Of a stretch of 13,658 bases of DNA, positions 6,266 to 13,658 are shown in pieces. The position numbers and the translations under genes are program-made. Under the pieces are notes generated by a model that was not told the origin of the DNA, made no database searches, and saw only the letters and a list, made by a program, of their open reading frames with translations. The stretch's first letter is position 1. Every line of letters starts with the position of its first letter. The stretch comes from JAOTYV01 sp964469835 (GTDB lineage: Bacteria > Pseudomonadota > Alphaproteobacteria > UBA8366), in assembly GCA_964469835.1 (NCBI GenBank), contig CAYYBI010000249.1, positions 1 through 13,658 on the forward strand, in the 5' to 3' direction.

Positions 6266-7558
6266 ATGAAATCTTCAAATAGTCGAAAATTTATTGGCAT
6301 GGCCGAGCGAAGTCTCAAAAGACCAAGTATTAACCATATTTTTCGATCTGGTATTATTTCCGTCTTTGTCCTGTCGGCGATGTCGTTGCAGGTCGCCGAG
6401 GCGCGCTATGCGTCGATCGTGATCGATTACGAGACAGGAAAAGTGCTTCATGCAATAAATCCAGATACTCGGAACTACCCGGCATCATTGACAAAAATGA
6501 TGACCTTATACCTTGCCTTCGACGCCCTGAAGGCCGGGCGGCTGTCGATGAAGCAAAAACTCGCCGTGTCGGCAAATGCGGAAAAAGCGAGGCCATCCAA
6601 ATTGGGCCTCAAAAGGGGCACCACTATATTGGCGGAGGACGCGATCCTCGCAATCGTCACCAAATCCGCCAATGATGCCGCCATCGTCCTCGCGGAAGCG
6701 CTCGCGGGTTCCGAGAAAAAATTCAGCCGGCAAATGACCCTCCGCGCGCGGCAAATCGGCATGAAGCGCACGACATTTCGCAATGCTTCCGGATTACCCA
6801 ACCGCCGGCAATTTTCAACGGCGCGGGACATGGCCATTCTCGCGCGGCGCCTGATGGAAGATTTCCCGAAACGGTACCATCTGTTCGCGACGAAGGGCTT
6901 CGAATTCAATGGAAGGACTTTCAGTAATCACAACGAACTGCTTGAGACCTATCCAGGCACCGATGGCTTGAAGACCGGCTATACGCGCGCTTCGGGATAC
7001 AATCTGGCAGCATCGGCTAAACGCAACAACCGGCGCGTAATTGCTGTCATTTTTGGCGGGAAATCGGCGAAGAGGCGCAACCGGAAAATGCATAGCCTGC
7101 TCGACCGGGGGTTTGCCAAAATGAACTCAGGCCGGCAACAGAATATCGCGCGAGCGCCCAAGGGCGCCGTACCGCGTCAAGAAGCCCTGACGATGGCCTC
7201 TGTTTCCGCCCTCGCAAAACCGTTGAAACTGTCTACGTTCCAGCGCAAATCGCCGGACAAATGGTCGATTCAGGTCGGTGCCTATAGTAAGAAGGGACCG
7301 GCGCGTATTGCCGCCAATAAAGCCGCGCGTCACCTGTCATCGGCCGGAAAAAAGTTGGCCAGAAATAAAGGTAAGGTCGTGGTAATTCCGACCTGGCAAA
7401 ACAATGCCTGGATCTACCGCGCCCGCCTCGTGGGATTGACCCGAACCAAAGCGAACGCGGCATGCCGTGAGTTGATCAGCCGGCGTGTAAACTGCGTGAC
7501 CGTGCCGCCGAAACTGGCGGCGGAGACCGCCCGCGGCCGAGCCGTTCAGCAACCCTAA
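6266..7558 (+). CDS. Exported D-alanyl-D-alanine carboxypeptidase (S11/PBP5 family) with SPOR domain
   Basis: A 430-residue low-molecular-weight penicillin-binding protein that trims the terminal D-Ala from peptidoglycan stem peptides in the periplasm. A basic N-terminus is followed by a hydrophobic segment (about 28-43) and a likely signal peptidase site after A44-E45-A46. The S11 catalytic set is complete: SLTK (74-77, Ser74 nucleophile), SAN (134-136) and KTG (236-238). Residues 265-330 are a Lys/Arg-rich linker, and 333-415 form a SPOR domain beginning WSIQVGAY, a fold that binds denuded glycan at division sites. The usual PBP5 C-terminal beta domain and amphipathic anchor are not seen. 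ATG 6266 was taken; ATG 6299 (Met12) would still leave a signal peptide, and neither has a good ribosome binding site. Alphaproteobacterial dacA/dacF-type genes commonly have this SPOR architecture. The gene stands alone, convergent with the sugar-phosphate mutase gene 17 bases away. Confidence 0.94.
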   Translation: MKSSNSRKFIGMAERSLKRPSINHIFRSGIISVFVLSAMSLQVAEARYASIVIDYETGKVLHAINPDTRNYPASLTKMMTLYLAFDALKAGRLSMKQKLAVSANAEKARPSKLGLKRGTTILAEDAILAIVTKSANDAAIVLAEALAGSEKKFSRQMTLRARQIGMKRTTFRNASGLPNRRQFSTARDMAILARRLMEDFPKRYHLFATKGFEFNGRTFSNHNELLETYPGTDGLKTGYTRASGYNLAASAKRNNRRVIAVIFGGKSAKRRNRKMHSLLDRGFAKMNSGRQQNIARAPKGAVPRQEALTMASVSALAKPLKLSTFQRKSPDKWSIQVGAYSKKGPARIAANKAARHLSSAGKKLARNKGKVVVIPTWQNNAWIYRARLVGLTRTKANAACRELISRRVNCVTVPPKLAAETARGRAVQQP

Positions 7559-7568
7559 TCCGTCAATC

Positions 7569-7594
7569 CGAGCCGTCAAAATTCCGGCGGCTCG
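7569..7594. terminator. Possible hairpin between convergent genes
   Basis: Perfect 7-base-pair arms CGAGCCG (7569-7575) and CGGCTCG (7588-7594) with a 12-base loop, located at the junction of the carboxypeptidase gene and the mutase gene and overlapping the last codons of the latter. It could serve both strands, but neither side has a T-tract. Confidence 0.25.
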
Positions 7595-8976
7595 ATTCCA
7601 GCGTTCCGAAGCCGGCGGCTGACCTGGTCCTTGAGCCATTTTAGCGCCTCTTGCGTTTGCGCTTCGCACCGTACTACCAGAACGTTCTGAGTGTTCGACG
7701 CGCGCAGCAGCCACCATCCATCCGCCTGCTTCACCCGCACACCGTCGATGGTCGACATTTCTACGCCGTCCCGCTCAAGCCGCGCCTCAATTTCTTCGAC
7801 CAGCTCGAATTTTCGTTCTTCGCTGACTTCAAATCGAATTTCCGGAGTATTAACGACCTGCGGCAGGCCATCGCGTAGCGCCGCGAGCGTGCCCCCCGAC
7901 CGGGCCACGATGTCGATAAATCGCACCGCTGCATAAAGTGCATCATCGAAACCGTAATACCGCTCGCCAAAGAAAATGTGGCCGCTCATCTCGCCCGCGA
8001 GTGGTGCACCAAACTCCACCATCTTGGATTTGATGATCGAGTGACCGGTTGGGATCATCACTGGATGTCCGCCCAAACGAGCCACTTCATCAAATAAGAC
8101 ATCACTCGCCTTCACGTCCGCGATTACTGTCGCACCCGGCAGACGCGGCAGGATATCGCGCGCGATGAGCGTCAGGATCTGGTCGCCCCAAAGGATACGG
8201 CCCTCCCCGTCTATGACACCGATACGGTCGCCATCCCCGTCGAAGGCAACACCGATATCACAACGCTCGCGCAACACCGTTTCGCGCAATTGCTCGAGAT
8301 TTTCGGGAACGGTCGGATCCGGATGATGCGCCGGGAACCGACCATCGACGGAGTCGTTCAACAGGAAGTGCTCACCCGGCAGGGCCGCCACCAGCGCCCC
8401 TAACGCAACGGCTGCGGCGCCGTTACCGGCGTCCCACGCCACCCGGCAGCCACGGGTCGCGTCATAGTCCTGCGCCAGACGCGCAACGTAGCGCTCGACA
8501 ATCGCCTCATCATCGAGCGTGCCGGCGCCCGCCCGCCAATCTCCATCGGCGGAACGGCGGCCCAGGGCCTGGATTTGCTCGCCCCAGAACGGCGCCTTAC
8601 CCAGCATCATCTTAAAGCCGTTATAGGCCGGCGGATTATGCGAGCCAGTCACCATCACGCCGGCATCCGCCTCCAATACATGCGTGGCGAAATACAGCAT
8701 CGGGGTCGGTCCCAGTCCGATCCGCACCACGTCGATCCCGACCGCTTGGAGCCCCTTGATCAGGGCGTCTGACATATCCGGCGAACTCAACCGGCCGTCA
8801 TATCCCACGCACACCCGCTGCCCGCCCGCGTCCCGAACGACCGAACCGAAGCTAAGCCCCACCATATGCGCGTCGGCGATTGTCAGAGATTGACCGACGA
8901 TGCCGCGGATGTCGTATTCACGAAGAATCGTCGGATCGAAGCAATGGCCCGTATCAGGCACGTCCCTCCAAAGCAC
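7576..8976 (-). CDS. Phosphomannomutase/phosphoglucomutase (AlgC/ManB type)
   Basis: A 466-residue cytoplasmic alpha-D-phosphohexomutase interconverting hexose 6- and 1-phosphates. All four functional loops are present: the phosphoserine loop TGSHNP (110-115, Ser112), the metal loop DGDGDR (246-251), the sugar-binding loop GEMSGH (328-333) and the phosphate-binding loop RASNT (425-429). The length fits the bifunctional PMM/PGM group (about 460). The N-terminal FDPTILREYDIRG is typical. The start is uncertain: GTG 8976 has AAGGGG nine bases upstream; GTG 8961 (Val6) has GGAGG only three bases away. It is the last of three genes reading galU, ugd, mutase, 18 bases after the ugd stop, so it most likely supplies glucose-1-phosphate for GalU and possibly mannose-1-phosphate for GDP-mannose. 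Sugar preference cannot be read from sequence alone. Confidence 0.94.
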   Translation of the reverse strand: MLWRDVPDTGHCFDPTILREYDIRGIVGQSLTIADAHMVGLSFGSVVRDAGGQRVCVGYDGRLSSPDMSDALIKGLQAVGIDVVRIGLGPTPMLYFATHVLEADAGVMVTGSHNPPAYNGFKMMLGKAPFWGEQIQALGRRSADGDWRAGAGTLDDEAIVERYVARLAQDYDATRGCRVAWDAGNGAAAVALGALVAALPGEHFLLNDSVDGRFPAHHPDPTVPENLEQLRETVLRERCDIGVAFDGDGDRIGVIDGEGRILWGDQILTLIARDILPRLPGATVIADVKASDVLFDEVARLGGHPVMIPTGHSIIKSKMVEFGAPLAGEMSGHIFFGERYYGFDDALYAAVRFIDIVARSGGTLAALRDGLPQVVNTPEIRFEVSEERKFELVEEIEARLERDGVEMSTIDGVRVKQADGWWLLRASNTQNVLVVRCEAQTQEALKWLKDQVSRRLRNAGIEPPEF

Positions 8977-8994
8977 CAGGCGGCGCCCCTTTTT

Positions 8995-10317
8995 TTAACT
9001 ATGCTGAGAAGACGTGTTCCGGCCAATACAGCTATACGCGAACCCCGCATCCATCAGCGCGGTACCATCATAAACGTTGCGGAGGTCGACGATGACCGGC
9101 TGCCGCATCAGTGATTTGGCCTTTTCCAGGTCGAGCGACCGAAACTCGTTCCATTCGGTCACCAACACCATGGCGTCGGCCCCTTCCATCGCATCATACG
9201 CATCGCTGCACCAGACAACGTCGGAAAGTACTTTCCGCGCCTCATCCATGCCGGCAGGATCGTAGGTTTGAATGGCAGCCCCTGCCGCTTGCAATGCTGA
9301 GACGATATCGAGGCTCGGACTTTCCCGCATATCGTCGGTGTTCGGCTTGAAGGTCAAGCCAAGCACAGCAATCGTCTTTCCCTCGACACTGCCGCCGCAG
9401 GCCGACAGGACGCGTTGCGCCATCGCTTTCTTGCGCTCGTCGTTCGCAGACACAACGGAACTGACGATGCGCATGGGGATGTTGACGTCCTGCGCGGTCC
9501 GGACCAGAGCCAAAGTGTCCTTGGGGAAGCATGACCCGCCGTAGCCGGGTCCCGGATGCAGGAATTTTCGCCCGATCCGTCCGTCCAAGCCCATGCCGCG
9601 CGCGACATCGTGCACATCGGCGCCAACGTTTTCGCACAAATCCGCCATCTCATTGATGAAAGTGATTTTGGTCGCCAGAAAGGCGTTCGTCGCATATTTG
9701 ACGAGCTCGGCACTCTCGCGGCTGGTGAACACGATTGGCGTTTCGATCAAGAAAAGTGGGCGGTACAATTCCCGCATCACTTCCTGTGCCGGTTCGCTCA
9801 AGGTGCCAATGACGACACGGTCCGGCCGCATGAAATCCTCAATCGCCGCCCCTTCGCGCAGAAATTCCGGATTGGAGACGACATCGAATTCTGCATCCGG
9901 ACGCGTTTCCCGGACGATTTTTTCCACTTCCTCGCCCGTACCGACCGGCACCGTCGATTTGGTCACGATAACCGTATAGCCGTCCAGCGCCTCGGCGATT
10001 TGCTTTGCGGCCGCAAACACATAACTGAGATCGGCGTGACCGTCACCACGGCGGCTGGGCGTCCCCACGGCAATAAACACCGCGTCCGCCTCGCGCACGG
10101 CCTGCGACAGATCGGTCGTGAAACGAAGCCGGCCCGCCTTTGCATTCACGTCGATCAAATCGTCCAGGCCCGGCTCGTAAATCGGCACCTTGCCGGCGTT
10201 CAGCCCATCGATCTTGGCCTTGTCCAAATCGACACAGGTCACATCGATTCCGAACTCGGAAAAACAAGCGCCCGAAACGAGGCCGACATATCCGGACCCG
10301 ATCATCGCGACACGCAT
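8995..10317 (-). CDS. ugd: UDP-glucose 6-dehydrogenase
   Basis: A 440-residue cytoplasmic NAD-dependent enzyme oxidising UDP-glucose twice to UDP-glucuronate, a precursor for acidic surface polysaccharides. It has an N-terminal Rossmann fold with GSGYVG (7-12); the central domain carries Lys207 and the NAFLATK segment (211-217); the catalytic Cys263 sits in GYGGSCFPKD (258-267, with Asp267); the C-terminal UDP-binding domain contains GLTFKPNTDD (320-329) and RESPS (331-335). The length is normal for the bacterial UgD/RkpK/TuaD group. The start ATG 10317 is well supported by GGGGAGG seven bases upstream. It lies 69 bases after galU and 18 before the mutase gene, all on the same strand, which gives substrate and product genes in one transcription unit. 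A GDP-mannose dehydrogenase (AlgD) is the main alternative, but the motifs and galU next door favour Ugd. Confidence 0.96.
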   Translation of the reverse strand: MRVAMIGSGYVGLVSGACFSEFGIDVTCVDLDKAKIDGLNAGKVPIYEPGLDDLIDVNAKAGRLRFTTDLSQAVREADAVFIAVGTPSRRGDGHADLSYVFAAAKQIAEALDGYTVIVTKSTVPVGTGEEVEKIVRETRPDAEFDVVSNPEFLREGAAIEDFMRPDRVVIGTLSEPAQEVMRELYRPLFLIETPIVFTSRESAELVKYATNAFLATKITFINEMADLCENVGADVHDVARGMGLDGRIGRKFLHPGPGYGGSCFPKDTLALVRTAQDVNIPMRIVSSVVSANDERKKAMAQRVLSACGGSVEGKTIAVLGLTFKPNTDDMRESPSLDIVSALQAAGAAIQTYDPAGMDEARKVLSDVVWCSDAYDAMEGADAMVLVTEWNEFRSLDLEKAKSLMRQPVIVDLRNVYDGTALMDAGFAYSCIGRNTSSQHS

Positions 10318-10386
10318 CGCGAATCCTCCCCAATCATTGTCAGGTCATTGAACTCTGTGCGCGACACATCCGGCGACCTTTTGCCA

Positions 10387-11265
10387 TCATGATGCATCCG
10401 TGTAGCGCGCCAGCACACCTTGCACGGAAGCCGCCATATCACTTCGCTGCAAGGCAAAGGCTATGTTGGCCTCCAAAAAACCGACTTTATCGCCGCAATC
10501 GTAACGATGTCCCTCGAACCGCAAGCCGTGGAACGGCGCGGTGCCGATGGTCTGCGCCATCGCGTCGGTGAGCTGAATTTCACCGCCGGCGCCCACCTGC
10601 TTCTTGTCGAGATGATCGAAAACGGACGGCAACAACACGTAGCGGCCGATAATCGACAGCGTCGAGGGTGCCACATCGGGCTCCGGCTTTTCCACCAGGC
10701 CGCGGATCGACGCGAGCCGGCCATCGTCGCTATCCAGGTCGAGCACACCATACCGGTTGGTATGTTCGCGCGGCACATCCATCACCGCGACCACGCTGCC
10801 GCCGGTCTCCTGATGGGTATCGACAAGCTGTTTTAGGCAGGGCGTCTTCGACATGACCAGATCATCCGCGAGCAAAACGGCAAACGGTTCGTCGCCGATG
10901 AATTCGCGGGCGCACCAGACCGCGTGGCCGAGCCCCAACGGCTGCATCTGCCGGGTATACACAACGCGCCCCGATCCCGGCATCCACGCGTGCATTTCCT
11001 CGACCAAATCTGCCTTGCCGCGCTCGGCGAGCGTCCGGTCCAGCTCAAAGGCAAAATCGAAATGATCTTCGATGGCATGCTTGCCGCGCCCGGTCACAAA
11101 GATGAATTCTTCAATTCCCGCAGCGGCCGCTTCCTCTACGGCATATTGAATCAATGGCTTATCGACAACGGGCAGCATTTCCTTCGGCACCACCTTTGTC
11201 GCCGGAAGAAATCGTGTACCCAGTCCACCGACCGGAAATATCGCCTTACGTACCTGTCGTTTCAT
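10387..11265 (-). CDS. galU: UTP--glucose-1-phosphate uridylyltransferase
   Basis: A 292-residue cytoplasmic nucleotidyltransferase making UDP-glucose from UTP and glucose-1-phosphate. The nucleotide-binding signature GGLGTRFLPATK begins at residue 13 and continues into VPKEMLP; further family marks are QPLGLGHAV (108-116), the metal-binding LLADDL (131-136), VEKP (191-194), GEIQLTDA (228-235) and YDCGDK (255-260). Length and motifs are standard. ATG 11265 is the natural start (MKRQVRKAIFPVGG); only a distant AGG precedes it, so translation initiation looks modest. It is the first of the galU-ugd-mutase set. Upstream, 90 bases separate it from the J-domain gene on the same strand; I found neither a convincing promoter nor a terminator there, so read-through from the mipZ cluster is possible. 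Confidence 0.97.
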   Translation of the reverse strand: MKRQVRKAIFPVGGLGTRFLPATKVVPKEMLPVVDKPLIQYAVEEAAAAGIEEFIFVTGRGKHAIEDHFDFAFELDRTLAERGKADLVEEMHAWMPGSGRVVYTRQMQPLGLGHAVWCAREFIGDEPFAVLLADDLVMSKTPCLKQLVDTHQETGGSVVAVMDVPREHTNRYGVLDLDSDDGRLASIRGLVEKPEPDVAPSTLSIIGRYVLLPSVFDHLDKKQVGAGGEIQLTDAMAQTIGTAPFHGLRFEGHRYDCGDKVGFLEANIAFALQRSDMAASVQGVLARYTDAS

Positions 11266-11355
11266 GAGATTTTGTTGCCTGCGCGGTACCTATTTGTAGT
11301 GCCGCCTATGTGCCACAGGGGCCGAAATGGCGCAACCGGAAGCACCGGACTACCT

Positions 11356-12075
11356 CTATTTACCCAACAAAATATCCTTTGCTTGATTAATGCGTGCCGC
11401 GAGATAGTCCGACCCACCGCGATCCGGATGGTATTGTCCCATCAACCGCCGATGCGCCTGCTTGATCTCATCGGACGAGGCATTCGCGTCGATGCCAAGA
11501 ATGGCACGGGCCTCGGCGACGGACATCGAGCCTCCCGATGCCCCGTTTCCCGCATGGGCGAACGATTCCTCGCCATCCCCCGCCATCGTCTCGCGCCAAT
11601 CTTCATCACGCATTCGGTCCAGATAAGATTCCAGAACTTGCGCCGAGTTCTGGTCCATTGCCAGGGCATTCCGGTACAAATCGAGCACCGCGGCCAAGTC
11701 CAGATCCGACAGTATTCGCCCTCTGTTCGGCCCTTCCTGCACCAACCCGTCCATATCCCCGCTATCGTGGTCGAGTTTCATATCCACAAAGCGGGTCCGA
11801 ATCTCGGAGAACTGGCCCTGAGTCGGCCCTTGCGCCGCCTTCGCCATCCATTTGAAAACGCGCATTTGACGGAGAAGCGGCAGCAACAGTAGGAGTACGC
11901 CCAACAGGAGCTGAAAACGTCCCGTGCCAAATATGTAAAGGAATACGCCTATCGCCGCGATTAAGGCCAACCAGCGCAGGACCTGTTTGATCTGCTGTGG
12001 CGTGGCGCGCGCCAACCCCGTCAGGATCAAATAGCCACCGACAGCGCCGCCAATGCCGAATAAGAGCCAGCCCAT
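11356..12075 (-). CDS. Membrane-anchored J-domain (DnaJ-like) protein
   Basis: A 239-residue protein with hydrophobic segments near 3-21, 33-50 and 54-68, a polar middle rich in Asp and Glu (about 85-180), and a C-terminal J domain (about 184-239) carrying the HPD tripeptide (216-218) in GQYHPDRGG that stimulates DnaK-type ATPases. The small J domain ending in NQAKDILLG resembles the TIM14/Pam18 and DjlA-like type rather than full DnaJ: no Gly/Phe or zinc-finger region. The soluble part should face the cytoplasm if it works with DnaK; the membrane-segment count leaves this open. The start ATG 12075 is five bases after the VWA gene's stop, and its AGGG ribosome binding site overlaps that stop, so the two are translationally coupled. 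The substrate is unknown; the context links it to the VWA protein and MipZ. Confidence 0.88.
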   Translation of the reverse strand: MGWLLFGIGGAVGGYLILTGLARATPQQIKQVLRWLALIAAIGVFLYIFGTGRFQLLLGVLLLLLPLLRQMRVFKWMAKAAQGPTQGQFSEIRTRFVDMKLDHDSGDMDGLVQEGPNRGRILSDLDLAAVLDLYRNALAMDQNSAQVLESYLDRMRDEDWRETMAGDGEESFAHAGNGASGGSMSVAEARAILGIDANASSDEIKQAHRRLMGQYHPDRGGSDYLAARINQAKDILLGK

Positions 12076-12080
12076 AATCC

Positions 12081-12785
12081 CTACCGCTTACCGCTGATAT
12101 CGTGGGTCAGGCGGCGCACCGCCGGGCCGCGGCTCGCGCCGTACTCAAGAAGGGCTTTGCGCCCACCGGACGCATAGACCGCAACCGCCGAGAGCAGCTC
12201 CCTGAGCTGGCGGGCGCTCGCGGCATCGAACGGGCAGTAGGCGCCGCCGGACAGCCGCGCGATCTGTTGAAACGCGCCGCGGGCAATCGGATCGCCGCCT
12301 TCGTGAAATACGAATACCGGTACTTTCAGCAGTCCCAGTTCGCCCGCCTTGTGGCACAGATCGTCAATATCTTCTTCCATGGCGTCGCCAACGAATACCA
12401 CCGCATCGACGGTTTTCTTCCCGGTTTCGCGCATGACGTGGCTCAAGACCTTGCCGATCTGGGTATGTCCGCCAAGGCATCGCACACCGGTCATGAAGCG
12501 CAAGAGCTCTCGGGCGTTGGCGGCCCATTTACTGGCCCGGCATTGTCCGAAGCCGCGATAGTACACCAGCTGCACCTCAAGACCGCCCAAAGCGGCGGTT
12601 TCGGTGAACATCTCACCCTGAATTTGACAGGCGGTATCCCATGTCGGCCCACGGCTCGCTGTCGCGTCCATGGCAAAAATCAATCGGCCACGCGCCCCGT
12701 CCGACTTGGTCCGCGTGGTTGTGGCGACCTTGTTGAGGAAGGCCGCAATGTCCGTATCCGTCGTGCGTTCGGGTAGTTTCGCCAT
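12081..12785 (-). CDS. VWA-domain protein with MIDAS-like motif
   Basis: A 234-residue soluble protein (no signal peptide or membrane span) with a von Willebrand A-type fold. The metal-ion-dependent adhesion site is visible as D40-A-T42-A-S44 (a DxTxS form of DxSxS), Thr108 in GGHTQIGK, and Asp134 in FVGDAMEED. The N-terminal 30 residues are polar; the C-terminal tail (205-234) is basic. I took ATG 12785; a TTG two codons upstream (12791) is in frame. The gene lies 18 bases after mipZ and five bases before the J-domain gene. VWA proteins often scaffold metal-dependent protein assembly, frequently with AAA+ or chaperone partners. I recognise this as a group found next to mipZ in alphaproteobacteria, without a known function. 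The fold is fairly sure; the partner is inference. Confidence 0.87.
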   Translation of the reverse strand: MAKLPERTTDTDIAAFLNKVATTTRTKSDGARGRLIFAMDATASRGPTWDTACQIQGEMFTETAALGGLEVQLVYYRGFGQCRASKWAANARELLRFMTGVRCLGGHTQIGKVLSHVMRETGKKTVDAVVFVGDAMEEDIDDLCHKAGELGLLKVPVFVFHEGGDPIARGAFQQIARLSGGAYCPFDAASARQLRELLSAVAVYASGGRKALLEYGASRGPAVRRLTHDISGKR

Positions 12786-12803
12786 ACCCAATGATATTGG
12801 GGC

Positions 12804-13655
12804 TTATACCAGTGCTTTTCCAGCAGTAATGGCATCATCCGATGGCATTTCCCGCCGCGTCAAGCCGACCGCGTCGAGCAGGGCGCGCACTTCCTGGCGG
12901 GCGGCCACATGTGACATATTCAGCCGGACGCCGGCGCGACGCTCTCGCAGGTCGAGCAGCGTCAGGCCTTTCAGGAATAGTTCCCTAAACACCACACGTT
13001 CACCAAATCCAGGAACGATGCGAAAGCCTATACGCTTGGACAATTGATATAAGACGCTTTGCATCGCCCGCGTATTGCGCGAATCGATCATGGCCATGCG
13101 ATTGCGCATAACGATCCAGTCGATGCTGCCGCCGTCACGCGCCGCCCGCTTTTTCTTTTGCTCCCAGACCATCGCCGAATAGCTGCTGGGCGCCAGAACG
13201 GCATGGCTCTCGGGGTCCACTTTCGCCAAGAGATCGAGATCCACAAAACTGTCATTGAGCGGCGTAATCAGCGTATCCGCATGGCTATGGCCATGACCAG
13301 ACAGGAAGCCATCGCTGCCGGGCGTATCGACGACAACGAAATCATGGCGGGATGATAGACCCTCAATACATTCATCCAGCCGCATCCTCTCGTCACTTTG
13401 CGCCACTTTCCGTTCATCATAGTAACTGCGCTCGACGAATCGATGCTCCGGCATGGGCAGATCGACCTTGTTGGCGTCGATATATTGCCGCCGGTTTTCA
13501 ACATAGCGTGTAAAGCTGGCTTGAGGATCGTCCAAATCGATGCTGCCGACCGAGTATCCGGCCTGCATTAGCCCTACCGTCAGGTGCATGGCCGTGGTCG
13601 ACTTGCCCGACCCGCCCTTCTGGTTACCGATGACAACGATTTGCGCCCGCGTCAT
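12804..13655 (-). CDS. mipZ: Division-plane positioning ATPase MipZ (ParA/MinD superfamily)
   Basis: A 283-residue P-loop ATPase that in Caulobacter binds ParB near the origins, forms a gradient falling towards mid-cell and blocks FtsZ polymerisation near the poles. The deviant Walker A is KGGSGKST (13-20) with signature Lys13 and P-loop Lys18. Asp42, in the DLDDPQ segment, aligns with the residue needed for hydrolysis in Caulobacter MipZ, and FVVVDTPG (106-113) is the Walker B region. VENRR (52-56) and the C-terminal PGFGERVVFRELFLKGLTLLD region (from residue 215) distinguish MipZ from ParA and MinD. The start ATG 13655 leaves only three bases to the window edge; it matches the expected length, but a start slightly further upstream cannot be excluded. 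It is the first visible gene of the mipZ-VWA-J-domain cluster, 18 bases before the VWA gene. Confidence 0.95.
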   Translation of the reverse strand: MTRAQIVVIGNQKGGSGKSTTAMHLTVGLMQAGYSVGSIDLDDPQASFTRYVENRRQYIDANKVDLPMPEHRFVERSYYDERKVAQSDERMRLDECIEGLSSRHDFVVVDTPGSDGFLSGHGHSHADTLITPLNDSFVDLDLLAKVDPESHAVLAPSSYSAMVWEQKKKRAARDGGSIDWIVMRNRMAMIDSRNTRAMQSVLYQLSKRIGFRIVPGFGERVVFRELFLKGLTLLDLRERRAGVRLNMSHVAARQEVRALLDAVGLTRREMPSDDAITAGKALV

Positions 13656-13658
13656 GGT

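Noticed and set aside
9556..10392. Long plus-strand frames opposite ugd, and similarly 10924-11892 opposite galU and the J-domain gene
   Set aside because: Antisense to highly conserved enzymes, no ribosome binding site or domain.
11266..11355. Searched for a promoter or terminator between the J-domain gene and galU
   Set aside because: Only four-base inverted repeats and no acceptable -35/-10 pair; a TGGCAC resembling a sigma54 element lacks the TTGC partner at the right spacing.

Overview
The window reads as ordinary chromosome of an alphaproteobacterium, probably a Rhodospirillales-like one. The evidence is a MipZ division-site ATPase, a Phasin_2-type granule protein, a clpS-clpA pair, a D,D-carboxypeptidase carrying a SPOR domain, and a COG3146-type acetyltransferase. 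The DNA is moderately GC-rich. I see no rRNA, tRNA, CRISPR array, insertion sequence, phage gene or attachment site. Thirteen protein genes can be supported: eleven complete, one cut by the left edge (acetyltransferase), and mipZ, whose start lies 3 bases from the right edge.

Left part (1-2333, + strand): the C-terminal part of a COG3146/DUF482-like acetyltransferase; then a two-receiver GGDEF diguanylate cyclase whose first receiver has lost its phospho-acceptor; then a short regulatory-looking stretch with a 12-base repeat and a CRP/FNR-like palindrome, in front of a 58-residue single-span membrane protein.

Middle (2402-5986, - strand): clpS-clpA (N-degron adaptor and AAA+ unfoldase of the ClpAP protease), transcribed from a probable sigma70 promoter at 5096-5124. 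Upstream of it is a phasin gene with a strong hairpin terminator (5273-5299) and a promoter (5936-5965) bracketed by three copies of a motif resembling the PhaR operator. The phasin is therefore probably induced when polyhydroxyalkanoate accumulates.

Then (6266-7558, + strand): an exported penicillin-binding D-alanyl-D-alanine carboxypeptidase with a C-terminal SPOR domain, convergent with the next block.

Right part (7576-13655, - strand): seen in transcription order, mipZ, a VWA-domain protein and a membrane-anchored J-domain protein (a tightly spaced cluster), followed by galU, ugd and a phosphomannomutase/phosphoglucomutase. The last three take glucose-6-phosphate via glucose-1-phosphate and UDP-glucose to UDP-glucuronate, and the mutase may also supply mannose-1-phosphate; together they feed envelope or exopolysaccharide synthesis. 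The window thus mixes cell-division placement, wall maturation, surface sugar precursors, c-di-GMP signalling and proteolysis, without signs of an accessory island. The points most worth checking are the phasin operator layout, the swapped receiver roles in the cyclase, the aspartate in the second Walker B of ClpA, the small membrane protein, and the MipZ/VWA/J-domain cluster.
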